Shown here: in pieces, positions 9,986-18,872 of the stretch
How the letters are laid out: every line of letters begins with the position of its first letter
How positions within the stretch are numbered: position 1 is the stretch's first letter
Assembly: GCA_030430565.1 (NCBI GenBank)
Contig: JAUIKS010000023.1
Coordinates: 62,001-126,000, forward strand
Direction of reading: 5' to 3'
Origin: Polyangia bacterium
GTDB taxonomy: Bacteria > Myxococcota_A > Polyangia > Nannocystales > Nannocystaceae
Length of the DNA: 64,000 nt
The notes under the pieces: generated by a model
Databases searched by the model: none
The model's input: the letters and a program-made list of their open reading frames with translations, nothing else
What the model was told of the DNA's origin: nothing
Program-made: the position numbers and the translations under genes

Positions 9986-10741
9986 CGTCGAGTCGACGAT
10001 GCTCTGGTACAAACGGTTGGAAGAGCGAATTCCCTCCTCCATGCCGTCGACGACGAGGTTGAGCAGCTGGTCCTGATCGAGGCGTAGCACGTCGTAGTAG
10101 CTGTGGCGATCAATCGCGTGCACGATGGACGGCCAGTAGCTCTCGGATACGAGCAGCCCGTTCATCGCCAGGCGCGCGACCCGCCCGCTGATGTCGGGCC
10201 ACGGGAAGATGCGGATGACCTCGCGGTGGACCTCGACCGCCAGCTCGATCGGGTGCGCTTTCCTGCACTCGTCGGTGCGGAAAAAGTCGGTCAGCTTGCG
10301 CATCCGATAGCTGATCTTGTCGGCCTGCGAGAGGTCGTGGAAGTACATCCGGTGGATCGGGTTGTCCTTGCGGTACTGGACCTGGTCTTTTTTGCCCGTC
10401 GGCAGCAGCAGAAAGTGGATCTTCTTGAGCCACTCGAGCGTCAGCTGCTCGGGCCGGTCGCCGCGGCTATCGAGACACCACTGGATGCCGTCGCGCATGG
10501 CGATGATGTGGTCGTAGGCCGGGATCAGGTTCGACGAGGAGATGATCTCGTCGTCGACCGCCGCCTTGATCTCGGCGACCGTCAGCACCGAGCCCTCGAG
10601 CGCGAAGTCGTGATAGATCCACGACATCATAAAGCGCTCGTCGAAGACCTTGCGCTGGGTGGGGGAGAGCATCCCGAGCTTCTCCCATAGGAGCTCCGAG
10701 GCCTCGTGAATCTGTCGGTAGTTTCTGGTCCGCGCCGCCAT
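9974..10741 (-). CDS. Fic/DOC-fold protein with degraded catalytic motif (probable pseudoenzyme)
   Basis: 255 residues from ATG 10741; an in-frame TTG at 10786 would add 15. Fic enzymes transfer AMP or other phosphate groups using HPFx(D/E)GNGRxxR. Here the aligned segment is EVIRIFPWPDISGRVARLAMN (residues ~174-194). The catalytic His is Phe179, Phe is Trp, and the anion-hole Gly-Asn is Ile-Ser, while Asp, the second Gly, both Arg and the flanking IxxxFP and RLxxN framework remain. Near the N-terminus YHDFALEGSVLT looks like the class II inhibitory helix (S/T)xxxE(G/N) region, with Glu49. The fold call rests on these two motifs plus an all-helical profile. The protein probably binds rather than modifies, or uses another residue. 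It lies between ribA and the divergent rsmH-ftsL-ftsI operon. Confidence 0.75.
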   Translation of the reverse strand: MAARTRNYRQIHEASELLWEKLGMLSPTQRKVFDERFMMSWIYHDFALEGSVLTVAEIKAAVDDEIISSSNLIPAYDHIIAMRDGIQWCLDSRGDRPEQLTLEWLKKIHFLLLPTGKKDQVQYRKDNPIHRMYFHDLSQADKISYRMRKLTDFFRTDECRKAHPIELAVEVHREVIRIFPWPDISGRVARLAMNGLLVSESYWPSIVHAIDRHSYYDVLRLDQDQLLNLVVDGMEEGIRSSNRLYQSIVDSTRGF

Positions 10742-10923
10742 GAAAAGCTTCTCTTGATTGACGTGGACGCGACTCACGCTGTCCAAGCCCGCGCCACGCT
10801 ACTGAGTGCCCACCACGCGGTCAACCAAATTGCCCCTGGGCGCTGTTTTCCGCGGTCGATTCGCCAGTTTCGTGAATCCGCAAAATTTTGACCGCGCCCC
10901 CCAGGGCTGGCAATCCCGAAGGG

Positions 10924-11910
10924 ATGATCCGGGGCTATCACACGCCCGTGCTGGTCGCGGAGGTCACAGCCGCCCTCCAGCCGGCGCTGGCCGCCGCTTC
11001 GCCGGATCCCGCGAACCCCGCGCTTCCGGTCTTCGTCGACGCGACCTGCGGCGGCGCGGGTCACACGCTCGCCGTGCTCGAGGCCGCCCGCCCGGGCACC
11101 GTCATCGCGTTGGATCGCGACAAGGACGCGATCTCGTGGGCGGATCAACAGCTACGACTCCGCGCCGAGGCCCGCGGCGTCCGCCTCGAGCTCGTGCACA
11201 CCCCGTTCTCTCAGCTCGCCCAGGTCCTCGGTGCGCGCGGGCTCACGGCCGTCACCGCGATCCTCGCCGACCTCGGCGTCAGCTCCCACCAGCTCGACAC
11301 CGGCGCGCGCGGCTTCTCGTTTCGCGCGGACGCCCCGCTTGACATGCGCATGGATCGCAGCCGTGGACCGAGCGCGGCCGAGGTGCTCGCGTCCATCGAC
11401 GAACGAGAACTCTCACGAATCCTCCGCAGCTACGGCGAGGAGTCAGACGCCCCTCGCATCGCCCGCGCAGTCGTCGCCGCCCGGCCTACGACCACCTCCG
11501 CGCTCGCAAACGTCGTCAGCGAGGCGATGAGCGCCCGCCAGCGGCGTCGTCTGGGCGCGCGAATTCACCCGGCCACCCGCACCTTCCAGGCCCTGCGGAT
11601 CCACGTCAACGGCGAGCTTCAAGAGCTCGAGCAGCTGCTCGCCGACGCCCCCGCGCTGCTCGCCCCCGGCGGTCGGCTGGCGGTGATCTCGTTCCACTCC
11701 CTCGAGGATCGCGTGGTCAAGCAGCGCTTCGCGGCGCTCTCCAGCCCGCCCGCGCTGCCCCGCGGGCTGCCGATCCCCGAGTCCGAGCGTGTCCAGGCTG
11801 AGTTCTCGGTCCCGCTCGGCCGCCGCGGCCAGACCCCCGGCGAGGCCGAGCTCGCCGCGAACCCGCGCAGCCGAAGCAGCCGGCTCCGCGTCCTCGAGCG
11901 CCGCCCCTGA
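10924..11910 (+). CDS. rsmH: 16S rRNA (cytosine1402-N4)-methyltransferase
   Basis: 328 residues from ATG 10924 (MIRGYHTPVLV, the usual RsmH beginning); a TTG at 10888 would add 12. It methylates N4 of C1402 in the 16S rRNA decoding site using S-adenosylmethionine. Seen motifs: DATCGGAGHT (SAM loop), ADLGVSSHQLD, GFSFRADAPLDMRMD, and the C-terminal VISFHSLEDRVVK, all characteristic of RsmH/MraW. It opens the left dcw segment. No mraZ precedes it; the upstream neighbour is the divergent Fic-like gene. ftsL follows after 37 bp. Confidence 0.95.
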   Translation: MIRGYHTPVLVAEVTAALQPALAAASPDPANPALPVFVDATCGGAGHTLAVLEAARPGTVIALDRDKDAISWADQQLRLRAEARGVRLELVHTPFSQLAQVLGARGLTAVTAILADLGVSSHQLDTGARGFSFRADAPLDMRMDRSRGPSAAEVLASIDERELSRILRSYGEESDAPRIARAVVAARPTTTSALANVVSEAMSARQRRRLGARIHPATRTFQALRIHVNGELQELEQLLADAPALLAPGGRLAVISFHSLEDRVVKQRFAALSSPPALPRGLPIPESERVQAEFSVPLGRRGQTPGEAELAANPRSRSSRLRVLERRP

Positions 11911-11947
11911 CCGCTGCCCGCCAACCGCCCCGCTCCCTGTACGCACC

Positions 11948-12523
11948 ATGTCTCCCCGAGCCCGCCACACGCCCACGCCGTCGTCGTCGCGTCGTCACAA
12001 GCCGCAACGGCAGGACCGCCCGTCCGCCCGGGCCCAGCGAGCCCAGCGCGCGAGCGCCGAGTTCCAGCACGGGCTGCGGCGCGCGAGCGATCTTCAGGGC
12101 GCCGCCCGTGGCCAGCCAGAGCCGCAGCCGCAGCCGCAGCCGCGCGCCCCCGAGCTGCCGCTCCAACGACCGCCGGCCTCCGGCCTCCCGCTCCTGATCT
12201 TGGTCGCGCTCACGCTGCTCACCGCCGCCGCGGTCTCGCGCGTGCAGACACGCACGCAGGTCCTCGCCGCCGGCGCGCGGATCACCGAGCTGACCGCCGA
12301 GCACGCGCGCCTGCTCGACGAGAAGCGCCGCCTCGAGGCCGAGCGCGCGTTCCTCCGCCACCCCGACCACGTGCAGGAGGTCGCGCTCAACCTCCGCGGG
12401 ATGATCCCGGCGACCGCTGACCGCGTGCAGACCATCAAGCTGCGGACGCCCAAGCCCAAGCCCGAGCCCAAGCCCGAGCCCGAGCCCAAGCCCGAGCCCA
12501 AGCCCGAGGAGGCCCGCCCGTGA
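11948..12523 (+). CDS. ftsL: FtsL-like cell division protein with proline-rich arms
   Basis: 191 residues from ATG 11948. Position between rsmH and ftsI is the classic ftsL slot. The layout is right: a basic cytoplasmic N-terminus (~85 residues), one membrane helix (LPLLILVALTLLTAAAV), then a short periplasmic heptad coiled coil (ITELTAEHARLLDEKRRLEAE) and a conserved-looking VQEVALNLRGMIPATADRV. FtsL works with FtsB and FtsQ to activate FtsWI at the septum. Oddities are a QPEPQPQPQPQ tract before the membrane helix and a C-terminal KPEP/KPKP repeat of ~24 residues, like a TonB spacer. Its stop overlaps the ftsI GTG by 4 bp (GTGA). Identification rests on synteny and topology, since FtsL sequence is poorly conserved. 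Confidence 0.8.
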   Translation: MSPRARHTPTPSSSRRHKPQRQDRPSARAQRAQRASAEFQHGLRRASDLQGAARGQPEPQPQPQPRAPELPLQRPPASGLPLLILVALTLLTAAAVSRVQTRTQVLAAGARITELTAEHARLLDEKRRLEAERAFLRHPDHVQEVALNLRGMIPATADRVQTIKLRTPKPKPEPKPEPEPKPEPKPEEARP

Positions 12524-14586
12524 AGAACCGCCTCCTCCGTAAGACCCTCGTCCCCAAGCCGATGGCGAGTGATCGCCGCGCCGTGCACCGGCGCGCGCGT
12601 CGGGTCTCGGCGCTGATGATCGCGTGCATGTTTGGGATCGCGGCCAAGGCCTACGCGATCTCGATCCGCGACCACGAGAGCTACGCCGAGCAGAGCCACC
12701 GCCAGCAGCTGCGCAGCTACACGCTCACGGCCTCGCGCGGCGAGGTCGTCGACCGCGGCCGCGTCGCGCTCGCGGTCAACGACCGCGTCTACAACATCAT
12801 CCTCAACCCGCGAGAGATCCGCGGTCGACGGGCCGAGGAGTCCGTGGTCGACACGCTGCGTGAGCTGATCCCCGCCGAGGAATTCGACGAGGAGGCGCTG
12901 CGCTCCGAGCTCGCGCGCGACAAGGCCTACCGCCGGCTCAAGCGGGTCGCCATCGACGAGGAGCAGAGCAAAGAGCTCATGGGGCGCGGGCTCCCGGGCG
13001 TCTGGCTCGAGCCGGCGACCCGCCGCGTCTACCCCCGCGGGCTGCTGGCCGCGCACATCCTCGGGCGCGTCAACGGTCAGGGCGTCGGGCATCTCGGCGT
13101 CGAGCTCGGCATGGAGGAGCACCTGCGCGGGCGCGACACCCAGAGCCCCGCCTACTACGCCAACGGCCGCAAGCTGCTGCTCGACGGCTACCCTGACCCC
13201 GAGGTCTCGCGCGGCGACACGGTCGAGCTCACCATCGACTCCGCGATCCAGGCCATGGTCGAGCGAGAGGTCGACGCCGTGGTCGCGCGCTGGAACCCGG
13301 TCGGCGCGAGCATCATCGTGCTCGAGCCGCGCTCCGGCGAGATCCTGGCGATGGCGAACCGCCCGACCTTCGACCCCAACCACCCCATCGAGACGCTCGC
13401 GCAGACCACCGACCTGGCCACACAGGCAGCCTACGAGCCGGGCTCGACGATGAAGGCGATCACGGTCGCGGCCGCGCTCGAGGAGGGCGTCATCCGCGAG
13501 AACGAGACGCTCTACTGCGAGAAGGGGCGCTACCAGTTCACCAAGAAGAACGTCATCCGCGACACCCACCGCGCGGAGTGGCTCGACATCACGCAGATCC
13601 TCGCGCAGTCCTCCAACATCTGCACCACCAAGATCGCGATGCGCCTCGGCAAGCGCTCGCAGTACCGCTGGGCGCGGCGCTTTCACTTCGGCGAGCGCCC
13701 CGACATCCAGCTGCCCGGCGCGACCCGGGGCCTGCTCGCGGAGCCCGAGAAGTGGTCGGACATTCAGGCCGCCAACGTCTCCTTCGGTCAGGGCATGAGC
13801 GCCTCGCCGCTGCAGGTCGCGGCCGCCTTCGCGGTGCTCGCCAACGACGGCCTGTACAACGCGCCGACGATCGTGCGCCGCGTCGTCGACAACAGCGGCG
13901 GCACCGTCTACGAGCACACGCCCACGCGCGAGCGCGTCGTCCGGCGCTCCACCGCCCACACGGTCCTGCGCATGCTCGAGAGCGTCGTCACGGCCAAGCA
14001 CGGCACCGGCAAGAACGCCGCGATCCCCGGCTACCGCGTCGCTGGCAAGACCTCGACCGCGCAGAAAGCCGACCTTGAAAAACGCGCCTACACCGAGGAC
14101 CAGTACTACGCGAGCTTCGTCGGCGCGGTCCCGGCCCGCGACCCTGCGGTCGTGATCCTGATCTCGGTCGACAACCCCGAGGGCGGGCACTTCGGCAACG
14201 AGGTCGCGGCGCCCAGCTTCTCCCGGCTCGGGACGCAGATCATGGACCACCTCGCGGTCCCGCCCGACGACGGCAGCGCGCCGCGGCCCAAGGCCCGGGT
14301 CGTGCGCGCCGGCCCCGACGGCGAGCGCGTGATCCCGGTCGCGCTGGTCGAGCTCGAGGACGAGGGCGTCGAGCCGCCGCTCCCCGGCGCCAAGAAGCGC
14401 GTCAAGCCGACCACCGGGCTACCTGACTTTACAGGCATGTCGATCACGCAGGCGCTCGACGCCGCCGAGCAGGCCCGCGTCGTGATCCGCCCCGAGGGCA
14501 GCGGCGTCGCGGTCATGCAGGACACCGCGCCCGGCCCCGTCGACGACGGCGCGGTCGTGCGCGTGATCTTCGAGCCGCCGAGCTAG
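12520..14586 (+). CDS. ftsI: Septal peptidoglycan transpeptidase (class B PBP) with C-terminal PASTA domain
   Basis: 688 residues from GTG 12520. A cytoplasmic basic head and one membrane helix (LMIACMFGIAAKAYAI) are followed by the PBP dimerisation/pedestal domain and the transpeptidase domain. The nucleophile is in EPGSTMKAITV (SxxK), the second motif in AQSSNICTTK (SxN), and the third reads AGKTSTAQK, so the usual KTG is KTS. A single PASTA domain (residues ~630-688: PDFTGMSITQALDAAEQA to the end) is typical of the spore/Gram-positive and deltaproteobacterial type. It crosslinks septal peptidoglycan. Translation is coupled to ftsL. Downstream, murE would be expected but the convergent histidine kinase gene follows instead. 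Confidence 0.93.
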   Translation: MKNRLLRKTLVPKPMASDRRAVHRRARRVSALMIACMFGIAAKAYAISIRDHESYAEQSHRQQLRSYTLTASRGEVVDRGRVALAVNDRVYNIILNPREIRGRRAEESVVDTLRELIPAEEFDEEALRSELARDKAYRRLKRVAIDEEQSKELMGRGLPGVWLEPATRRVYPRGLLAAHILGRVNGQGVGHLGVELGMEEHLRGRDTQSPAYYANGRKLLLDGYPDPEVSRGDTVELTIDSAIQAMVEREVDAVVARWNPVGASIIVLEPRSGEILAMANRPTFDPNHPIETLAQTTDLATQAAYEPGSTMKAITVAAALEEGVIRENETLYCEKGRYQFTKKNVIRDTHRAEWLDITQILAQSSNICTTKIAMRLGKRSQYRWARRFHFGERPDIQLPGATRGLLAEPEKWSDIQAANVSFGQGMSASPLQVAAAFAVLANDGLYNAPTIVRRVVDNSGGTVYEHTPTRERVVRRSTAHTVLRMLESVVTAKHGTGKNAAIPGYRVAGKTSTAQKADLEKRAYTEDQYYASFVGAVPARDPAVVILISVDNPEGGHFGNEVAAPSFSRLGTQIMDHLAVPPDDGSAPRPKARVVRAGPDGERVIPVALVELEDEGVEPPLPGAKKRVKPTTGLPDFTGMSITQALDAAEQARVVIRPEGSGVAVMQDTAPGPVDDGAVVRVIFEPPS

Positions 14587-14588
14587 CG

Positions 14589-14641
14589 GGCCGCGGCGAG
14601 CGGCCGCGTGTCGACCTTCGCCAGCTCCTTCGCCGCTGGCG
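14589..14641. terminator. Two hairpins between convergent ftsI and histidine kinase genes
   Basis: GGCCGC/GCGGCC (14589-14605, 5-nt loop) and CGCCAGC/GCTGGCG (14619-14641, 9-nt loop) lie in the 58-bp gap where two transcripts converge. Neither has a T-run, so if they terminate it is not by the simple intrinsic mechanism. Confidence 0.35.
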
Positions 14642-14644
14642 AGC

Positions 14645-17323
14645 TCACCAGCGCGCGCGCGAGGCCGCGAGCGCGGCGAGGAAGCGGTCGTGCGCGGGCT
14701 TCAGCGAGCCGGCGCGCGCGTCGATCTCGCCCCGCTCGGCCGCTCGCTCGACGGCCTTCGCCAGCGTCACGAGCTCGGCCGCGCCGACCGTCGCGCAGTT
14801 GGACTTGAGCGTGTGCGCCGCGACCTTGAGCGCGCGCGCGTCCCCCTCGCTCGCCGCCCGCGCGACCTTCCACACCAGCGTGTCGATGTCCGGGATGAAG
14901 TCGTCGAGGAACTCGCCGAGCGCCGCGGGCTCGTCGGTCCCGAGCAGCTCCGTCAGGCGCTCCAGCGCCGCCGTGTCAAACGCGAGCGCGTCGGGGGTCT
15001 CGCGCGGCGCGGCGAGTTCCTCGTCTTGCGGCTCGTCTTGCGGCTCGTCTTGCGGCTCGTCTTGCGGCTCGTCGCCGCCCGCGTCCATCCGATCACGCGC
15101 GTAGCGGGTGAACACGCGACGCAGATCGCGGAGGCGATAGGGCTTGCTGATGTACGCGTCCATGCCCGCCTCGAGGCAGCGCTCGCGGTCGCGGACCGTC
15201 GCGTTCGCCGTGATCGCGACGATGTAGGGCTGCTGGACGCGCGCGTCCCCCCGGATCCGACGGGTCGCCTCGAGGCCGTCGACCTCGGGCATCTGCACGT
15301 CCATCAGCACCACGTCGTAGACGCGGCGCTGGACCGCGCGCACCGCCTCGCCCCCGTCCGCGACCATGTCGGCGCGCAGCCCGAGACGCTCGAGCGAGAG
15401 CCGCGCGACCATTTGGTTGTTGCGGTTGTCCTCCGCCAGGAGGACCCTGATCTTCGACGCGAGCGCGCGGTCGAGCTCGAGCTCCAAGGACGCGGCGACG
15501 CGCGCCCCGACGGCGCCGCTGCGGATCGCCGACGCGGCCGGCGAGAGCACCGTGAGCAGCGTGTTGTACAGGCGCGAGGGCTTGAGCGGCTTGCTCAGGA
15601 ACGCGTTGAAGGTCGAGAAGCGCGCGCTCTTGGGCTGCTTCCCGAGCGAGGTCAACATCACGAGCGGGAGCCCGGCCCCGCGCGGCCCCTCGCGGATCCG
15701 CTGCGCGAGCGTCAAGCCGTCCATCTCCGGCATCCGCAGATCGATCACCGCGCAGTCGTAGTGACATGACGAATCGGACAGGCTCTCGAGCGCCGCGCTC
15801 GCGGACTGGAAGGTCAGCGCGCGCGCCCCCCACGACTCCAGGTACTGGCGAACGATCGACAGACTCGTCGCGTTGTCGTCGACCACCATGACGCGCGCCC
15901 CGGCCAGCGCCGCGCTCTCGCCGTCGAGGTAGCGCGGGCGCACGTAGCTCGCCCGCGCGCCCCGAACCGTGAAGCGGAAGGTCGAGCCGGCGCCTAGCTC
16001 GCTCTCGACCCAGATGCGCCCGCCCATCGCGTCGACCAGGCGCTTGCAGATCGACAGCCCGAGGCCCGAGCCGCCGAAGCGGCGCGCCGTCGAGGCGTCC
16101 TCCTGCGAGAACGCGTCGAACAGGCGGGGGAGCGCCGCGGGCGTGATGCCGACGCCCGTGTCCCGGACCGCGAACTCGAGCGTCACCTCGTCGCCGTCCT
16201 CGGGCGCCGCGTCGACGATCCTCGCGGACACGTGGACCTCGCCCCGCGACGTGAACTTCACCGCGTTGCTCATCAGGTTCACCAGCACCTGCTGGAGCCG
16301 CGTCGAGTCGCCCTCGATCGCCACCGGCACGTCGGGCGCGACCCGGAACGCGAGCTCGATCCCCTTCTCGGCGGCGTTGATCGCCAGCACCTCGACCGAG
16401 TTCTCGACGCACTCGTTCACGCTCATCGGCGCCCGCTCGAGCCGCAGCTCGCCGGCCTCGATCTTCGAGAAGTCGATGATGTCGTTGATCAACGCCATCA
16501 GCGCCTCGCCGCTGTTGCGCACGATCTCGACGAAGCTGCGCTGCTGCACGTCGAGCTCCGTCGCGAGCAAGAGCCCCGTCATCCCGATCACCGCGTTCAT
16601 CGGCGTGCGGATCTCGTGGCTCATGTTCGCCAAGAATTCGGTCTTGGCGCGCGTCGCCGACTCGGCGACGTCGCGCGCCTGGGCGAGCTCGTGGTTGAGG
16701 CGCTCGAGCGTCTCGAGCCGCTGGAGGCGCTCGAGCGCGAGGCCGACGGTGCCGCCGAGGGCCTGCAGCAGCGCGACGCGGTGCGGATCCCAGGCCGGCT
16801 CCGGATCCGTGTACAGAAACAGCACGCCGACGACGCGCTGACCCGCGAGCAGCGGGATGATGTAGTGGCCGTGCGCCGTCATCCCGGTGAAGCGGTGCTC
16901 GTGGCGCGGGTCCGTGTGGCAGTTGCCGCTCGTGATCATCTGGCCGGAGGCCGCCACTCGCCCGCAGAGGCAGGAGCCCAGACGCACGAAGCGCTCGCGC
17001 TCGAGGAACTCCTCGCTGAACGCGCCCACCGTCTTCGTGAGGCGCAGGCCGCCGGCCTCCTCGTCCATGAGGAACGCGCCGCCCTTACTCTGGATCTCGA
17101 GCTCGCTCATGCTCAGCAGCGTCGTGATCACGCGCTCGAGCAGCTCCTCGACCTCGTTCGCCGACTGCGCCGCGGCGTGCACCTCGTGCTGGAGCCGGTA
17201 CTCCTCGAGGCGCAGCAGCAGCTCCTGCTGCGGGTCCAGGCTCGACGCGGCGGCCCGCGGAGCCGCCACGCGCTGTTCGTCGACCACCGGCAGGCGTGTA
17301 CGGGCTCGCTCTTCTTCCGACAT
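14645..17323 (-). CDS. Soluble hybrid sensor histidine kinase (GAF-HisKA-HATPase-REC-REC-Hpt)
   Basis: 892 residues, no membrane helix. Domains in order: coiled N-terminus; GAF-type sensor (~60-200); HisKA with phospho-His236 in NMSHEIRTPMNAVIG; HATPase with N-box LVNLMSNAVKFT, G1 VRDTGVGI and G2 GGSGLGLSI (~340-455); a first receiver (~475-595, phospho-Asp528 in AVIDLRMPEMDG); a second receiver (~624-745, Asp675 in VVLMDVQMPEVDG); and an Hpt domain with His837 in AAHTLKSNCATVG. All phosphorelay residues are present. Asp/Glu/Pro/Gln repeats (DEPQ x4, residues 751-766) link the second receiver and Hpt. The GAF input (with CLCGRVAASGQ and a later Cys-His) suggests cytosolic sensing. No partner regulator is adjacent, so the final output is unknown. 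Confidence 0.95.
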   Translation of the reverse strand: MSEEERARTRLPVVDEQRVAAPRAAASSLDPQQELLLRLEEYRLQHEVHAAAQSANEVEELLERVITTLLSMSELEIQSKGGAFLMDEEAGGLRLTKTVGAFSEEFLERERFVRLGSCLCGRVAASGQMITSGNCHTDPRHEHRFTGMTAHGHYIIPLLAGQRVVGVLFLYTDPEPAWDPHRVALLQALGGTVGLALERLQRLETLERLNHELAQARDVAESATRAKTEFLANMSHEIRTPMNAVIGMTGLLLATELDVQQRSFVEIVRNSGEALMALINDIIDFSKIEAGELRLERAPMSVNECVENSVEVLAINAAEKGIELAFRVAPDVPVAIEGDSTRLQQVLVNLMSNAVKFTSRGEVHVSARIVDAAPEDGDEVTLEFAVRDTGVGITPAALPRLFDAFSQEDASTARRFGGSGLGLSICKRLVDAMGGRIWVESELGAGSTFRFTVRGARASYVRPRYLDGESAALAGARVMVVDDNATSLSIVRQYLESWGARALTFQSASAALESLSDSSCHYDCAVIDLRMPEMDGLTLAQRIREGPRGAGLPLVMLTSLGKQPKSARFSTFNAFLSKPLKPSRLYNTLLTVLSPAASAIRSGAVGARVAASLELELDRALASKIRVLLAEDNRNNQMVARLSLERLGLRADMVADGGEAVRAVQRRVYDVVLMDVQMPEVDGLEATRRIRGDARVQQPYIVAITANATVRDRERCLEAGMDAYISKPYRLRDLRRVFTRYARDRMDAGGDEPQDEPQDEPQDEPQDEELAAPRETPDALAFDTAALERLTELLGTDEPAALGEFLDDFIPDIDTLVWKVARAASEGDARALKVAAHTLKSNCATVGAAELVTLAKAVERAAERGEIDARAGSLKPAHDRFLAALAASRARW
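15025..15072 (-). repeat. Four perfect 12-bp tandem units encoding DEPQ
   Basis: The plus-strand unit cttgcggctcgt repeats four times without change, in frame with the histidine kinase linker between its second receiver and Hpt domains. Changes in copy number would alter linker length without a frameshift. Confidence 0.95.
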
Positions 17324-17442
17324 CGGCAGCGCATGGCCGAACGGCCATACGTGATGCTACACCGCTTTAACGGCTCGATGGTCGCGCACGCGCGCGCCGG
17401 GCCGCGCGTGAACGCGCGGCGTTCGAAGCCGCGCGGCGCCCC

Positions 17443-18093
17443 TCAGCTCGCGGGCGCCGTCGACTCCGGCTTGCGGCACACCATGAAGCCGACGACCTTC
17501 TCCGCGCCGACCTCGGGCTCCGTGAGCTCGATAAAGCCCGCGCGCTGTATCTCCTCCGTGAGCGTCCGCTTGGACAGGATGCTCACCATCGGCGCCTTAC
17601 CCAGCGTGCGCATCACCCAGAGGATCAGCCCGTAGGGGATCCAGCTCTCGCCCAGGCAGACCGTCGAGGAGATGAAGAAGCCGCCCGGCTTGAGCAGCCG
17701 ATAGATCTGGCGCAGCGCCGCCTCGCGATCGGGTACGAGGTGAAGGATGCTGTAGGCGCAGACGCCGTCGAGGCTCTCGGCGTCGAAGGCGGTGAAGCTG
17801 TCGTCGAACGGCCCGACGTGGAAGGTGACGTTGTCGACCTCCTGGGCGCGGGCCTTGTCGTTGGCGATCCGGATCATCTCGCTGGAGAAGTCGAGCCCGT
17901 GGACGTGCGCGCCGCTGGGCGCGAGGCGCAGCGCGAGCGACCCGGTGCCGCAGCCGATGTCCAGGACCACGCTCTCGGGGCTCATGCGCGACTTCGTGAT
18001 CGCGATCTTCTGGTCGAAGGCGTCGGGGTTCTCGACGGGCTTGGCGGCGTACTGTTCGGCGAGGTTGTTCCAGAATGCGGCTTCGGTGGTCAT
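17443..18093 (-). CDS. Class I SAM-dependent methyltransferase
   Basis: 216 residues. The SAM-binding motif I is VVLDIGCGTGSLAL (from ~residue 42), the acidic ribose-binding motif is HGLDFSS, and motif II/III are seen in LDGVCAYSILHLVPDREAAL and IYRLLKPGGFFIS. This is the UbiE/Methyltransf_11 type of small-molecule methyltransferase. A hydrophobic stretch (IPYGLILWVMRTLGKAPMV) might form part of a lipophilic substrate pocket. The substrate is not predictable. It is 119 bp downstream of the histidine kinase start on the same strand and 102 bp downstream of a second methyltransferase gene. Confidence 0.88.
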   Translation of the reverse strand: MTTEAAFWNNLAEQYAAKPVENPDAFDQKIAITKSRMSPESVVLDIGCGTGSLALRLAPSGAHVHGLDFSSEMIRIANDKARAQEVDNVTFHVGPFDDSFTAFDAESLDGVCAYSILHLVPDREAALRQIYRLLKPGGFFISSTVCLGESWIPYGLILWVMRTLGKAPMVSILSKRTLTEEIQRAGFIELTEPEVGAEKVVGFMVCRKPESTAPAS

Positions 18094-18195
18094 CGCGGCT
18101 CCTGCCCCTACTGTACGGAGCGATCGGCCCGACCTCTCAATTCATGACCCACACGACGCGAGCGCGCGTTCGCGCGCCCCCTCCCCAGCGGCGAC

Positions 18196-18816
18196 TCAGC
18201 CCGCGCGCGCCGCCACGACGTAGCCGATCGGGAACAGCCCGGGGAGCCGCGCGCGCCCCCGGATCGAGAATCCTGCCTCCTCGACCAGCTCGCACAGCCC
18301 GTCGAGGTCGAGCCGCGCGTGGGCGACGAACGGCGAGACCGCGCTCATCACCCGCGAGAGGGCGCGCCGCGCACCGTCCGCGCCGTGCAGGAAGGTCGGC
18401 GCGATCAGGACGCCGTCGTCCGCGAGGACCCGGCGAAATTCGCTGAGCGCTCGCTCCGGTCGCGCCATCACGTGCAGCGCGTTCGCGCAGAACACCGCGT
18501 CAAACGAGCCGTCGCGGGCCGCGAGCGCGTAGGCGCTCATCGTCGCGAACTCGACGTTCGTCACGCCCGCCGCGCGCACCACCGCGCCCAGTCGATCGAC
18601 CATGGCGGGCGAGAGGTCGGTCGCCACGACGCGGTCGACGACCCGCGCGAGCTCGAGGGTGAACTGCCCCGTCCCGGCCGCGACCTCGAGCGCGCTCGCG
18701 CGGCCGCGCAGATCACTCGCGAGCCGCCGCGCGATCGCGGGGTAGCTGCGGTCAAACAGCCGCACGACGCGGTCGTAGCGGCCCGCCAGGGAATTCCAGG
18801 TCTGTACCTCGTTCAC
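18196..18816 (-). CDS. Class I SAM-dependent methyltransferase
   Basis: 206 residues. Motif I is ALEVAAGTGQFTLELA, the acidic loop VVATDLSPAMVDRL, and motif III EFRRVLADDGVLIAPTF, with FDAVFCANALHVM in between. This is the standard Methyltransf_11 layout. ALEVAAGTG instead of LDxGCGTG is common in toxin/antibiotic or quinone-like small-molecule methyltransferases, but no substrate can be inferred. Its start faces csoR across an 87-bp divergent promoter region that holds the CsoR-type operator, so it may share copper control, though the family is not a usual copper-resistance gene. Confidence 0.85.
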   Translation of the reverse strand: MNEVQTWNSLAGRYDRVVRLFDRSYPAIARRLASDLRGRASALEVAAGTGQFTLELARVVDRVVATDLSPAMVDRLGAVVRAAGVTNVEFATMSAYALAARDGSFDAVFCANALHVMARPERALSEFRRVLADDGVLIAPTFLHGADGARRALSRVMSAVSPFVAHARLDLDGLCELVEEAGFSIRGRARLPGLFPIGYVVAARAG

Positions 18817-18854
18817 GTTCGCGCTCCCTTGACGCTCGACCGCGCCACCTCATA

Positions 18855-18872
18855 ATACCCCTACTAGGGTAT
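18855..18872. promoter_or_regulatory. CsoR-type operator ATACCC-N6-GGGTAT
   Basis: Perfect 6-bp inverted arms around CTACTA, 31 bp before the csoR start. This matches the TACCC-N6-GGGTA form recognised by copper-sensing CsoR proteins, as I recall it. It sits between csoR and the divergent methyltransferase gene, where bound repressor could affect both. Confidence 0.75.
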
